Assembly: GCF_954871325.1 (NCBI RefSeq)
Contig: NC_088775.1
Span: 20,189,561-20,253,560, forward strand
DNA: 64,000 bases
Direction: 5' to 3'
Source of the DNA: Gordionus sp. m RMFG-2023
Lineage: Eukaryota; Nematomorpha; Gordioida; Chordodea; Parachordodidae
Shown: piece by piece, positions 37,201-49,383 of the stretch
Layout of the letters: each line of letters begins with the position of its first letter
Numbering within the stretch: position 1 is the first letter of the stretch
Notes under the pieces: generated by a model
Databases searched by the model: none
What the model was told of the DNA's origin: nothing
What the model saw: the letters and a program-made list of their open reading frames with translations, nothing else
Translations under genes and position numbers: made by a program

Positions 37201-38628
37201 TTTGGTAGTTCCTAATACATTTATTGTGTTTCCATCATATCCAGTTAATTTAATATCTGATTTATTTAAGATTTTTACTCCAATCTTTTTTCGCGATATG
37301 AATCGGTAGAATACTATACCTCGAGCCGGTATCAATCTGCATCAAAATAGACATGTCGTTCAAATATACCGTGACCTTATAAGCATTGTTAGCTGTGTAA
37401 TTATTATCGGTATCCATATTGTTTATGTCTAAATTGTATAAATTATATTCTTTTCTTTCTAGTTTGTCATTATCATCTTCTTTTATCTCTTCTATATTTA
37501 CAGTGTTTACTTTATTTGTATATCGTGATTGATTATTGTCGTTGTTATGATATTTACAATAGCATACTTGATTTGTTCCTCGATTTCCAATATTATGATT
37601 ATCGTTATATCTTTGAATACATCTTGAATCGTTATAATGTCTGTTATATCTGTAATTATAATCATTATTAAATCTATTATTATTATAGTCATTTTTATTA
37701 TAACTAGCTCTATTATCAAATCTCGAAGAATTATTGTACGATCCTGGATAGTTTGCTCTGACGTTGTTGTAATAATTCGCGTTATAATTCTGATATCTAG
37801 GGTTGTAATTATTTCCTTGATATCTGGGGTTATAACTATTTCCTTGATAAATATTTCTTTGAAAGTCATGGCCTCTTGTTGTCCATTGTTGTCTGTTATC
37901 GTAATTAGATTGTAAATTTTGTCGTTCATCATGGTCTCCATATCTCACCAATTGTTTATTTTCTTCTGTTTTCCTGCCTCTTTGCCTTTCTACATGTTTC
38001 ACGGTTGTATCATCTTCTGTTTTTTCGTTTAGAAATATTTTCAACTTTAGCAATTATATTTTCTTTCAATTCTAACTCTTCAAAATCATCTCTTAAAGTA
38101 AGAACTTCTTCTAATGTAATGTTTTCTTTTAACGTAATTTTCTGCCTAATATTTTTGCTGATTGACGAAATTTTTACTTTTTCAATAACTCTACTATCAC
38201 TTAGCAAACATTCATTTTTTAAAATGCATAATCTACTTACACAATCGATGCAACTTTCGTTTTTACCTTGTACAGCTGTGTTAAATAATAATAAGTTAGA
38301 ACTTGTGGATTTCCTCGGGTGTAATAACCTGAATTTTTCAATCAATATCGATGGATTGATGAAGTCGGTAGGTGAACATATCGATTTAAGCTTGATATAT
38401 ACCTCATTAGTCTTCTTGTAAAAGAACCTGCTTTTTCGATGTCCGAGATCTGAGTGTCCTTGAAGATGTCTTCGAATCTACTCAAAAAAAGATCGCCATT
38501 GCCTGCGTATATTGGATTCAATATTTATATTAACATTATTATTGGGAATCTGTTTCATATTTATTTATTTATTTACGATTTCCTCGAATATATAGCGGAA
38601 CTGCCACCATAAAGTCTTCTAATATATT

Positions 38629-38885
38629 TGAAGTAATGATACGAGTTTTCTAATATAAAGATTGTTTATTTTATTTTAAATTAATAATTTAATTTTATAC
38701 AATATATTTTAAAATTTTACATTTTTTTATCAAACTAAAAAAAATCTGGTTTTTTATAACAATTTTCATATTAATATATCAAAATTTATATAAAAAAAAT
38801 CAATCTACACAATTTATAAAAAAATCTATTTATATAAACTTAAAAAAAACAATTTAAAGGTTAGTATTAATCAGTCATATTAACA
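38629..38885 (-). repeat. gypsy-3 LTR (5' side)
   Basis: 257 bp. About 19 bp inward of it, on the minus strand, is TGGTGGCAGTTCCGC, the likely primer-binding region (it starts with TGG, as expected for pairing to a tRNA CCA end). Confidence 0.9.
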
Positions 38886-39107
38886 ATAAGAGTAGTTCTA
38901 ATGTTCGTCCTTTATATTGTACTTTTACTACAGTGGTATATTGGTTCCTGTATAGCTTAGGTTTTAGAATGCAATTTGTTAATCCAGGACAATTATTATT
39001 TTTCCAATCTATTTCGTTAATTATGCTTACCCCAGCTCCGATATCTAATTCCATTCTGAAATTGCTGTTGTGTATTTTGACATTCACCCAAAATTCTGGA
39101 TTATATT
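38886..39107 (-). mobile_element. gypsy-2 protease remnant
   Basis: Minus-strand fragment containing FRMELDIGAGVSIINEIDW, an aspartic-protease active-site region of the retropepsin type. It is bounded by gypsy-3 on one side and gypsy-4 on the other and belongs to gypsy-2. Confidence 0.75.
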
Positions 39108-42100
39108 TGTTATATTTTAATATCTTATATATTTTAAAGGTTACGTTATTTGTATATTATATTATTATAACTTTCTTACATTTAATATTATATTATGGAG
39201 GTCAATATAATTGCATAATATTAGAAGTTAAATTACATAATTATAAAATTTAAAATAAAGAACCGATTGTTTTGATTACAAAAAATGGCGACGATGTAAA
39301 TAATAAAGTCGCGCGGGTTTTCGGTCTTCGGTCAAGTTTAATAATATATAGAATTATAAATTTTTTTTTGTTTATAAAAAAAATATTAAATCTGTTTAGA
39401 AATTATGGATAAAATAATATTAAATGATTTTAAAAAAGATGAATGTTCTATTGACGACTACATTGACTATATAAAATACATATTGAATGTTAAAAATATT
39501 CCTCAAACTGACACCACTTTGAAAAAATTATTTATAGCTTATGGAGGGATAAATATTAAAACTGATATAAAAAAATTACTCTTTTCAAGAAAAATATGAT
39601 GTAGTATGGGCAGATATATACAAAATTGCAAAACAACTTTATAAAGATGAAAGAACTGTTTTGGCATCTAGAATTGATTTCATTAGATTAAGTCGCGGCC
39701 CTACTGAATCAGTAACGAGCTATTTAAAAAATATAAAGGAGCTAGCCCGAAGATGCGTATTTGAAGATACTATCAAAATGATAATAAAACATACGTAAAA
39801 AGAGAACTAATGCAAGGGTATAATAACTACCACACAAATAAAAATAATATGAGAAAACCGTGCTATTTTTGTAATCGTTTTCATGCTATTAGAAATTGTC
39901 CAGCATACGGAAAAATATGCAACAAATGTAAGAAATCAAACCACTTTGCCGTGTGTTGTAAAACTAGAGGAAAAATTTACGGTATAAATTACAATAATAA
40001 TGACGACGATTCAGATTTCTCAATAAGAAAAATCTACAAATATGGACAGCACCCAACAATTACGGTATTAATAAACAACCATGAAATTAAATGGAATATG
40101 ATACAGGTTCAGCAGTAACCATTATTAATGCAACAATATGGAATAAAATTGGGAGGCCAAAACTTAGAATGGCTAGAGCTCCAACTACATATGGAGATAA
40201 TAGAATAAAAATTATGGGCGAAGCTTATGTTAAAGTGATAAAATAAAATAGCTTCCGTTATTAGTTACAAAAACAAATGATGCATCACTATTTGGATTTC
40301 ATTGAACTATAGAATTTGATTTATCGTTACCAACAAATGTAAAAATCAATATGATTAACAATAAATATAATAATAATGATAACGTGAATAATGACAAACT
40401 ATATAAAGATTTTGCTACGGCGTTTGATAATAAATTAGGATTAATAAAAAATGTCGAACCAGTAAAACTACAATTGGAAGAAAATACAAAACCAATTGCA
40501 CTGCCAGCTAGAAGAGTACCGTTGCCTTTAAATGTAGAAATTGAAAATGAACTGAAACGTTTGGAAGAAAATAATATAATAAAGAAAATAGATCCATCAA
40601 CAACAAGAGTAACCTGGAGTACTCCAATGGTAGTGGTACGTAAACTTCAGGTGAACTACGATTATGTGGAGAATTCAAAGTAACATTAAATAAATTTCTA
40701 CTAAAATACTATCACATTCTACCAACGTTTAAAGAATAAATGAGTATTGACGAAGAATCGCAAGAATTATTAACAATGGTAACACCAAATGGATACTACA
40801 GCTATTTACGATTACCTTTTGGTATAGCTAGATCACCAATAATATTTCAACGATATATGGACGATTTACTGGCTGATTGTAAAGATACAGCAGTTTATCC
40901 CTTTATTGCTACATTTAATATTTAAAAAAATCCTCTATTGCTCACCTATAAAAACTTAAATAAAATAATCACTGAGATTGTTTAAAATGTTATTTTTTGA
41001 TATTTGAAATTTTATAATATAAAATACAAAAATTACAAAATAATTTATAACTGGGGGAGGGACATATTTTTCCCACTGTGTATTATATACATTATTTTTG
41101 TTATGAAAAGAAAAATCAATTTCTTTTAGCGTTAATACATAGCGAAACTTTACAAATAGAACATTCCCAGGATGTCCTAGAACATTATATTTTCCCAAGG
41201 GATTCCGAATCACTAGCAAGAATTTTTATAGAAATATGATCCGATCCCTTTTTCCTTGTATCATCAGCGACATATTTTTTATGAAATTTTGAGGAGTCGA
41301 TATTGGATTGCTTTGCAAGGATGATGATACACCCAAGTCAAGAATCTTTAGAGATAGATGATTTTAGATAATTTTTAATCGAAATAGAGACCTCTTACAT
41401 AATCACCAGAGCCGTAATCTGATATAAAACTTGGTGGGGGTATTGTAATTGCCCTCCAATTTAATTCAATTAGGTTGTCCTCGACTTCCTTTGAGTATAT
41501 TTCAAATGAAGAATCCGAATCGGTTGAACATATATCAGACAAGAAAATTTTTTTGAAAAATTTTATAAAAATAGAATATTTTTAAAATATAAATTTAAAT
41601 GTAAAATAAGCATTATTGCACAGTGGGACATAAATGACCGGATACATTTTTTGTAACTGCCAAAAAAATAAATGATCATTTTTAAAAATATTGATATTTA
41701 TGATAAATATATAGAATATATAAATGTTTCTTATCATTTTTTATTTATCAAATGTACCAGAATTTTGCTAAAGTAGATTTAAAAATTTTATAAAAAATAT
41801 TTTGCATAAAATAAAATAAAAAGGCGGGATTGATAAAATACGAAACTTTTTGCGCGCGAAAATATTTAAATAAACATAAATAATATAATTTTTTAAATGG
41901 GATAAATTTATACCATATGTGTATAGAATAAAATAAAAAAATCAAGCCGGGTTAAATATGTCCCACCATGTATTAAAGGTCCTTTTTTAGGTGGGACAAA
42001 TTTCAACCGGCTGTGTATTAAAGGGTTATTTAGATGATGTTATAATCACAGGAAAAAATGATACTGAATATATAGAGAATATAAAACAAGTTCTCAAAAA

Positions 42101-43215
42101 ATTATAAAATGCGGGATTAAATGTCAAATCAATCAAAATAAATTTTATGAAAGAAAAAGTATCATATTTAGGATACATAATTGATCAAAAGAGAATACAC
42201 CCAGATAAAAATAAAATAATAGCAATAAAAATCCAACTCCAAAAGATAGACATGACATAAAATCATTTTTAGGTATATTAAACTATTTTACACGGTTCAT
42301 ACCAAACTTACATGGAATCATAGCCGAATTACATAATAAAACTAGTAAAAATATTAAATGGAATTGGACTAAAAAAGATGATGCATTATTTGAAAAAGCA
42401 AAAGGAATAGTAACAGTACAAAATACTGTACAGTTTTATAAACCGGACCTCGAGGATTTGGAGCTGTATTCATGCAAAAATATGATAATGGTAACGAATT
42501 CCCAATAGCTTACACCTCGAGAACTCTACAAGATGCTGAAAAGAATTATTCAACAATCGACAAGGCCAAAGCCATAATAAACGGCGTAGAAAATTTCATA
42601 CCTATTTGTATGGACGAAAATTTAAAATACGAACGGACCACAAACCTTTATTAAAAATATATAGTAATAACAGAGATTTAAGCTCATTAACAAACCAAAG
42701 ATTATTACGTTGGGCTTATAAATTATGTGCATATGAATATGATATAACGTTCAAGAATGGCGCTAATAATATAATTGCAGATGCTTTATTGCGAAACTCA
42801 ATAGAGAAAAAAGATGATAAAATAACATGCGAAAATAAAACAGTGAAATATTTAAGAAATCTTCCAGGAATTGCCGTAATCCAGGGGAATCCGCCATCAC
42901 ACTCCTGGAAAAGGGAAGAAGAAAAAAACGTACTAAAAAACAAATGACATTATAAAGTTAGGAGATGATAAAACAGTAGAAATTTAAGATGAACTTAAAC
43001 TTGGTAAATAAAAAGATTGGTGGACATTCTCAACTTGCTGGGAAAGGAGATATGTTATATTCAAATATATTATATATTTTAAAGGTTACGTTATATATTT
43101 TAAAGGTTACGTTATTTGTATATTATATTATTGTAACTTTCCTACATTTAATATTGTATTATGGAGGTAATATAATTGCATAATAGTAGAAGTTAAATTA
43201 CATAATTATAAAACA
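39108..43215 (+). mobile_element. gypsy-4, Ty3/gypsy LTR retrotransposon fossil, incomplete pol
   Basis: Direct repeats at 39108-39245 and 43053-43215 (TGTTATAT...AATTATAAAA, the right one with an extra internal 24-bp repeat) act as LTRs, though their inner ends are uncertain. ATGGCGACGATG follows the left one as a candidate primer-binding region. Plus-strand parts: gag start (39405), two CCHC knuckles (39865-39960, CYFCNRFHAIRNCPAYGK and CNKCKKSNHFAVCCK), protease (about 40045-40140), reverse transcriptase (40351-40898 and 42030-42400) and RNase H (about 42430-42800). No integrase was recognised before the right LTR. Broken, with about ten breaks, and also interrupted by a piggyBac-like element. 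Confidence 0.82.
40899..42025. mobile_element. piggyBac-like non-autonomous element, copy 2
   Basis: The ends are CCCTTTATTG and ATTAAAGGG, with a 4-bp duplication TTAT on both sides (40895-40898 and 42026-42029). TTAT is a known departure from the strict TTAA preference of piggyBac. It is about 1.13 kb and shares most of its length with the copy at 18095-18980. It additionally holds about 240 bp (around 41440-41690), of which a minus-strand scrap reads DSDSSFEIYSKEVEDNLIEL. It lies in the reverse transcriptase part of gypsy-4 and is therefore younger than it. Confidence 0.85.
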
Positions 43216-43390
43216 CTATATATTGACCGTTTGTTGTATTATTAATAAGATTTACTATTTCTTTTCTACAGGCTCGAGCAATGTGATTAATAAATTCACT
43301 ATCTCTTTTCTACAGAGTCAGCAATGTGCCCAATTATGTTGCATTTATAACAAGTGGCATTCTTCAATTTTCCCTTCTATGGTTTCCGCC
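43216..43390 (-). mobile_element. gypsy-2 gag zinc-knuckle remnant
   Basis: Minus-strand translation contains CYKCNIIGHIA near 43330-43370 and a second partial knuckle (HIARACRKE near 43255-43285). The plus-strand text shows a ~50-bp duplication (ctatttcttttctacag and ctatctcttttctacag) underlying the two. It continues gypsy-2 gag from 49640. Confidence 0.7.
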
Positions 43391-43650
43391 GGTAAGCGGA
43401 AAATAATTCCCCGGAAAAAAAATCCCGGAAAAAAATTCCCGGAAAATAAATCCCCGGAAAAAAAATCCCCGGAAATTAATTCCCCGGGAAAAAATCCCCA
43501 GGAAAATAATTCCCCGGAAAAAAAATACCCGGAAAATAATTCCCCGGAAAAAAATTCCCCAGAAAATAATTCCCAGGTAAATAATTCTCCGGAAAAAAAA
43601 TCCCCGGAATAAAATCCCCCTGGAAAATAATTCCCCGGAAAAAATTTCCC
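43391..43650. repeat. MULE-B outer left arm
   Basis: About fifteen CCCCGG/CCCGG units, starting ggtaagcgg exactly as in the copy at 7655. Both strands give long periodic frames that are artefacts. Confidence 0.92.
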
Positions 43651-45385
43651 CACTATATATTGAATTGCTACATTGCTAAACTGCTTTGCTAAAAAGCAAT
43701 CAATCATAATCAATTATAAATCAATCAAAAATTTATTACGTATATTTTTTTAATGATAATTTTTTAAACTTTTTTTAAAATATATTTAAATCATTTTTTT
43801 AAAATGAAGAATACTGATTAAATGATTTAGTATATAATTTTATTTTTATTTAATATTATTAGTAAGAAATTTATTTTTCTAGCTTATTAAAACAAATATA
43901 CATTTTATTCAATTTTAAAAATTAACAAATATATATCCGTAAGAGGGCGTTATATGTTTTAATATGTATCATTTTAGGAAACGGAATGATGATTGGATAG
44001 CACTTTTTTTTATATTTGGGTATATATACAAAAATTTTTAGGTTTCTTTGATGTTTAATTTATGTAGGTTTAGAATAGTAAAACAATGGAAATTTTCTAA
44101 AGTAAATATTGCTGGCGTTATTTATCAAAATCTCTTCATTTTTGTTTTATATGTGTATATTTACGTGCTAAGCATTATCCTAAAAAATATTTTGAAAATA
44201 ATTTGATTTGACCGATTGCCGAGCTAAAAACCGACCACTCACTAAATATTCGATTGACCAAATTTACTAGTAATATAATTTGAAAAATGTTGATTTTCGT
44301 TTTATATATCTATAAATACGTATAAAACATAATCCTAAAAAATATTTTTAAAATATCGTGATTTGGCGGATAACCGACTCCTTGCTCACCCAATGACTAA
44401 ATACCGAATTGCTGGCGTTATAAATCAAAATCTCTTAATTTTTGTTTTATACGTGTATATTTACGTGCTATGCATTATCCTAAAAAATATTTTGAAAATA
44501 ATTTGATTTGACAGATTGCCGAGCTCAAAACCGACCTCTTACTAAATATTCGATTGATCAAATTTACTGGTAGGAAAATAATTCCCCGGAAAAAAATCAC
44601 CGAAAATAATTCCCCGGAAAAAAATCCTTGGAAAATAATTATCCGGAAAAAAATTCCCGTAGAAATATATGAAAATTATGAAAGAGGTAATTTAGAATTG
44701 AAAAGAAAAATGTGAAAGCAAATTTTTACTGAGAAAGAGAAAGGTTATTTCCTTTATCTATTTTTCATCTAGACTTGAATAGATATTAAACAGGTAATTA
44801 AACCACATTATATTTACCATGCAGAGGGAGTGGTTATTTCTAACACGCCACTGTTAAAATATATATAACATTAAAATAATATTATGACACTATTCTGTTC
44901 CGTATGCTAATATCAGTTTGAATCCCGAACAAAAATAACATAATGGAAATTTTTATGTTTAATTTTTAAAAATTGTATCTGATTATAAATTTTCAAAAAA
45001 AGTATTAATATTAATCACTGATTACAAAAGCTTATTTAATTCAAAGACTATCTCAAGTAGAACATTACAAAAAAATATACTATTTATTCAAAATAATATT
45101 TGTTTATTTTTATAAATATTATAATTTTTAATATATTTAATTCATTAAAGAAAACACATGAGGGACTATAATCTTAAAATAGAAACTTTTTTATTTAAAA
45201 GTTTCCAACTCCGGAAATGTTATTACATAAGAAATTTATGCTCAAAAATAAATAAATTTATATATTTGGGTGATATATTCTTTGTAATTTTGAAACAAAC
45301 GATTTTCATTTAGTTTTTTTTATTACTTTTTATAAAATTTTCTTTTACTATTTTAAATATTTTTGATAATTTTAATAAATTTTTT

Positions 45386-48057
45386 ATGTTTATTCTTCCG
45401 TTAAATAAGCATGCTAAAATTTTTCATGAGGGATATTCCTACAATTATCATAAAACTACGAAAAATTTTAAAAGATATAAATGTAAATTATATAATGCTG
45501 AAAAATGCCCAGTTATTTTGAAATATTACAATGAAAATGACTATACATTGGAAAATACGCCTCATATTCATCCTATAAATCCACATGAATATCAAATTGA
45601 AAATGCTATAAGCACGATGAAAAGAAAAGCCTTTGAAACAAATCAAAATACTTGCCAAATATATGCAGAAGAAATGTCTAAATTGTCTCCCGAATCCAGA
45701 AAAAGACTTCCGAATGAAGAGAGTATCAAGAGGACACTTAGAAATCGCAAAATAAAAAGGTTTCCTCCTATTCCGGCCACATTGGAAGAATTAAGCATTT
45801 CAGGTTAAATCATATTTATCTATAAATAACTTTTAATTGGAAATATCTTTTAATATTAGAGGAGTGGGCTACAACCGGATCTCCCACAAATGAGAGATTT
45901 CTTTTGCATGATAATGGCGGAGATTCTAATGAACGGATAATTATATTTGCCACCGATTATATGCTTAAAATGCTAGCCGAAACGAAAACTTGGTATATAG
46001 ACGGGAATTTTAAATTGGCTCCTCATTTATTTTTGCAGCTATATGTAATTAGAATACCCTTTAAAACACTGTTTATAACAGCGGCATATTTCTTGTTACA
46101 AAGAAAAACGTATACAACATATGAAGAAATTTTTAAGATTTTACTCGAAAAAGCCCAAGAACGGAATTTAGTCATAGATCCGATAACAATTTATATGGAT
46201 TTTGAAAAGGCTGGAAAATACTCTAGGTTTCTTTTTACGATTTAATTACATCTATATACTATCGAGATATGCTAGGACTTTGATTTTAAAATGTATTTTG
46301 GACCGTGGAACTTGAAATTTTTTTTAATTCTAATTTCCCTTTTCTGTTGTTTTTAAGAATATTTTAAACGATTTTTTTATGAGTGTAGGATGAACGAACC
46401 CATTTCTAGTAACACTGTGTGACAAATTTTGACTTGATTTTTTGGGAGAAAATAAAATAAACATGTTTTAAGACAGTAAATTCTTAGAAAATAATTCTTC
46501 AGAATTAATTTTATCAAAATTTTTAAATATTTTATTTTTTTCTCCTAATTTATTAATTTTGTAATTTTAATTATCTTATAAACGGAGATTTTTTTTCCGA
46601 GGAATTATTTTTCTAGATTCTTTTTTAATATAGCTTACATTTAATATATTTATTGTGGCTCTCGTTCTCTTCGCTACACTGCACAAGGTACGATTCCCAA
46701 ACAATTTATTTTAAATGAAATAGTTACATTTCTCATATTTAAATATGCTAAGCTAACCTATCTCATATTTTACTTTTAATAAACCTTTTATCGGTCTGTT
46801 GTCTCACCCCCTCCTTCATTATTATATAGGATTTAACTTGTAATATACAATAAACTTATTGAATTTAAAACAAATTAAACAATAACTTAAAATTTATCGA
46901 ATTTAAAAACATTTAATGGTAAATCTAAATATATTTCCGCGAATATGAAGTTGATGATTTATTTTCAAAAAAGATAGTCCAGCAGTAGTCCGCCAACATA
47001 TTTATACGATTCTTGCCGGGAATTTAAATTGAAAACTAAAGACCCCCAAAACGAAATTCTTTACCATTTTTCTCAAAAAGCAATCGATAAAAAATTATAA
47101 AAATTAATAAATTTATAAGGAAATATAAGTCTAACACTATCACCAATTTTCAGGGATTTTCATTTGATACTTTTTAAAATATATCCGTATAAAGACCTAA
47201 ATTTTATCATTTTTGAGATTTCGAAAAGTTGCCTTTATACGATAATATTTTTAAAACTTGACGTGAAGGGAAAACTTAGAAAACGAATTCTAACTCAATG
47301 TCAAATTCTGCACCAAAACTTGTTTTTATTTATTTTTTCTCCCATTTTTCTTGTCACACAGTGTAATTAATAAAAATTGATAAAGACATAATAATCTATA
47401 TTTTTTCAACTTTTAGGTAGAGATATCAACATCCAAGGATGTTTTTATCATCTAACTCAATCAACTCATAGAAAGATTCAGGAATTGGGGTTAGAATCAT
47501 CATATCGGAATGATCCAGTGTTATGCTTATTTGCAGCTATGATCGATGGATTAGCATTCTTACCTATACACGATGTCAAACGAGGTATGGAGTATTTAAA
47601 AACCATTGTATCGGATGAAAACAAAGAATTATTGTTTTATTTTGATAAAAATTATGTGAATGGAGAATTGAGACATGGGAAAAACTCTCAAAGGCAAGTA
47701 GAACCATTGTTCCCACCAGAAACATGGAATGTGTTCAATGTTACGATTGCTGGGGAAAATCGAACAAACAATGTATGTGAAGGATGGAATATCCGATTTA
47801 AGCATATTGTAGGCAACAAAAAACCGAAGATATGGGAACTACTCGAAAAAATAAGGATGGAAATAGCGGTTGATATGGGAAAAATCGGCCAATGGAATAT
47901 TGGGACATACACTCCCAAAAAAAATCGTATTTATGCAACGAAACAAACTATTTTAAAAAATTTATGCATTGATTATTTAGAAGAGAGAAGGGACTTGCCC
48001 AATTTTCTCTCTTCAATTGGAGAACATATACGTTCTAGAATTGTTTCTTTTGAATAA
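45386..48057 (+). CDS. FLYWCH-type MULE transposase (spliced)
   Basis: DDE transposase of the Mutator-like class. Exon 1 (45386-45803) encodes an FLYWCH-like zinc-binding domain: YKCKLYNAEKCPVILKYY, with HIHPINP about 25 residues on. A 56-nt GT-AG intron (45804-45859, CAG|GTTAAA...ATTAG|AG) keeps the frame. Exon 2 (45860 to about 46228) holds WYIDGNFKLAPHLFLQLYV (first Asp) and IYMDFEKAG (second Asp). The last exon starts near 47416 and holds GCFYHLTQSTHRKI, ETWNVFNVTIAGENRTNN, then EGWNIRFK (catalytic Glu), and ends at 48057. No stop or frameshift was seen within the exons, giving roughly 470 residues, normal for the class. The second intron boundary is unclear: its donor near 46215-46229 is not certain, and it contains a 951-bp inserted element, so a few residues after DFEKAG may be lost. 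Upstream ATG choice is the first in frame. Confidence 0.82.
46413..47363. mobile_element. 951-bp inverted-repeat element in the MULE-B intron
   Basis: The ends are CACTGTGTGACAA and TTGTCACACAGTG, with further inverted similarity inward (ggagaaaataaaataaac against tatttattttttctcc). The 3-bp sequence TAA flanks both sides (46410-46412, 47364-47366). A 3-bp TAA duplication suits PIF/Harbinger-like or CACTA-related elements, but the CACTG terminus and lack of coding leave the class open. It encloses a stray MULE-B right-end fragment (about 46585-46618, ccgaggaattatttttctagatt). It may be tolerated because it lies in an intron. Confidence 0.7.
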
Positions 48058-48059
48058 TA

Positions 48060-48690
48060 TAATTTATTATTCTATATATCATTTAATAAAATTATAATTA
48101 TTTCTTTTCTGTAACTTTTGAAAAAAATTCATAAGCAAAATAATAATTGCTAGATTAGAAAAATATAATACTCACTGCTGATAATCACCTCTGGATGTAT
48201 TTTGATTAAAGTGGTCAGCATTTTCATTACTTTTGGCAGTATTTAATTAAAATTGGGCAGTAAAAAATATAATTTTGCAAGTTTTATAGTGATTTTGTAT
48301 TCAGTCAGTTAAATTCTTAAAGTAGGTAAATACTTCAGTAAAATAATTTTTATCAAATAGAGGGTATCAGATTGAATTGCTAATTTCCTATTTCGCCACA
48401 AAATTTATAAAATTATATTATTTAATAGTTTATCCTTGTAAAAACAAAAGTGGGCGCTATTTAAGAGTCAGTAAACTGTGAAAAGCCTTTTATCATATTT
48501 CTAAAAAAATGATTAAAATTTGTGTAAAAATAATTTTTCAATAAATACCTAAAAGTTGATGAAAGTGTGTAAAGGTGAACTAGATTTATTTAACTTTCGT
48601 TTTATTATTTAAAATCTCAAATCCTCGAAGAAATTTGACTTTAAAAAACATTTCTATTTAATTAAATACTGCAGAGCAGATCTGGGTCAC
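48060..48690. other. No gene recognised (MULE-B 3' internal region)
   Basis: AT-rich sequence between the end of the transposase gene and the short right arm. Nothing recognised. Confidence 0.45.
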
Positions 48691-49383
48691 GGGATTTTTT
48701 TTCCGGGGAATTATTTTCCTAGATTCAAATTTACTAGTAATATAATTTGAAAATTGTTCATTTTTGTTTTATATATCTATAAATACATATAAAACATAAT
48801 CCCAAAAAATTATTTTCAAAATATTTTTTAGGATAATGCTTAGCACGTAAATATACACGTATAAAACAAAAATGAAGAGATTTTGATAAATAACGCCAGC
48901 AATATTTACTTTAAAAAATTTCCATTGTTTAACTATTCTAAACCTACTCATAAATTAAACATTAAAGAAACCTAAAATTTTTTTTTAATTTTTAGGTTTT
49001 TCATATGTATATATACCCAAATATAAAAAAAAGTGCTATCCAATCATCATTCCGTTTCCTAAAATGATACATATTAATATAACGCCCTCTTACGGATATA
49101 TATTTGTTAATTTTTAAAATTGAATAAAATGTATATTTGTTTTAATAAGCTAGAAAAATAAATTTCTTACTAATAATATTAAATAAAAATAAAATTATAT
49201 ACTATATCATTTAATCAGTATTCTTCATTTATAATAAAAAAATGATTTAAATATATTTTTAAAAAAGTTTAAAAAATTATCATTAAAAAAATATACGTAA
49301 TAAATTTTTGATTGATTTATAATTGATTATGATTGATTGCTTTTTAGCAAAGCAGTTTAGCAATGTAGCAATTCAATATATAG

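Larger units (their letters stand above)
33974..38885 (-). mobile_element. gypsy-3, Ty3/gypsy LTR retrotransposon, nearly full length
   Basis: LTRs lie at 33974-34235 and 38629-38885 (TGTTAATATGAC...ACTTCA on the minus strand), about 95-96% alike by eye. Flanks ataaa/ataag fit a 5-bp duplication with one mismatch. Parts on the minus strand: gag-like region (about 37950-38421), an Asn/Tyr/Arg-rich linker (37500-37950), protease with the DTG motif (about 37310-37360), reverse transcriptase (36379-37100, signature YIDDLLITG), RNase H (35757-36194), integrase (34961-35584) and a C-terminal tail (34413-34964). Its domain set looks complete but it is broken, with about half a dozen breaks. Inserted in gypsy-2, it is one of the younger retroelements here. 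Confidence 0.9.
44569..48726 (+). mobile_element. MULE-B autonomous-type copy, inserted in its own relative
   Basis: A perfect 9-bp duplication, aaatttact (44560-44568 and 48727-48735), bounds the element. The ends are ggtaggaaaataattcc and ttttcctagattc, and the CCCCGG arms are short (about 90 bp left, 35 bp right), unlike the long arms of the non-autonomous copies. The interior has subterminal sequence shared with 8110-8520 and a spliced FLYWCH/MULE transposase gene (45386-48057). This is the only copy in the window that could have supplied transposase to the family. Confidence 0.9.

Noticed and set aside
37507-37941. Isoleucine/threonine-rich and other long frames overlapping the linker of gypsy-3 (also 37637-37915)
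   Set aside because: Shadow frames of the Asn/Tyr-rich low-complexity stretch of the gypsy-3 polyprotein.
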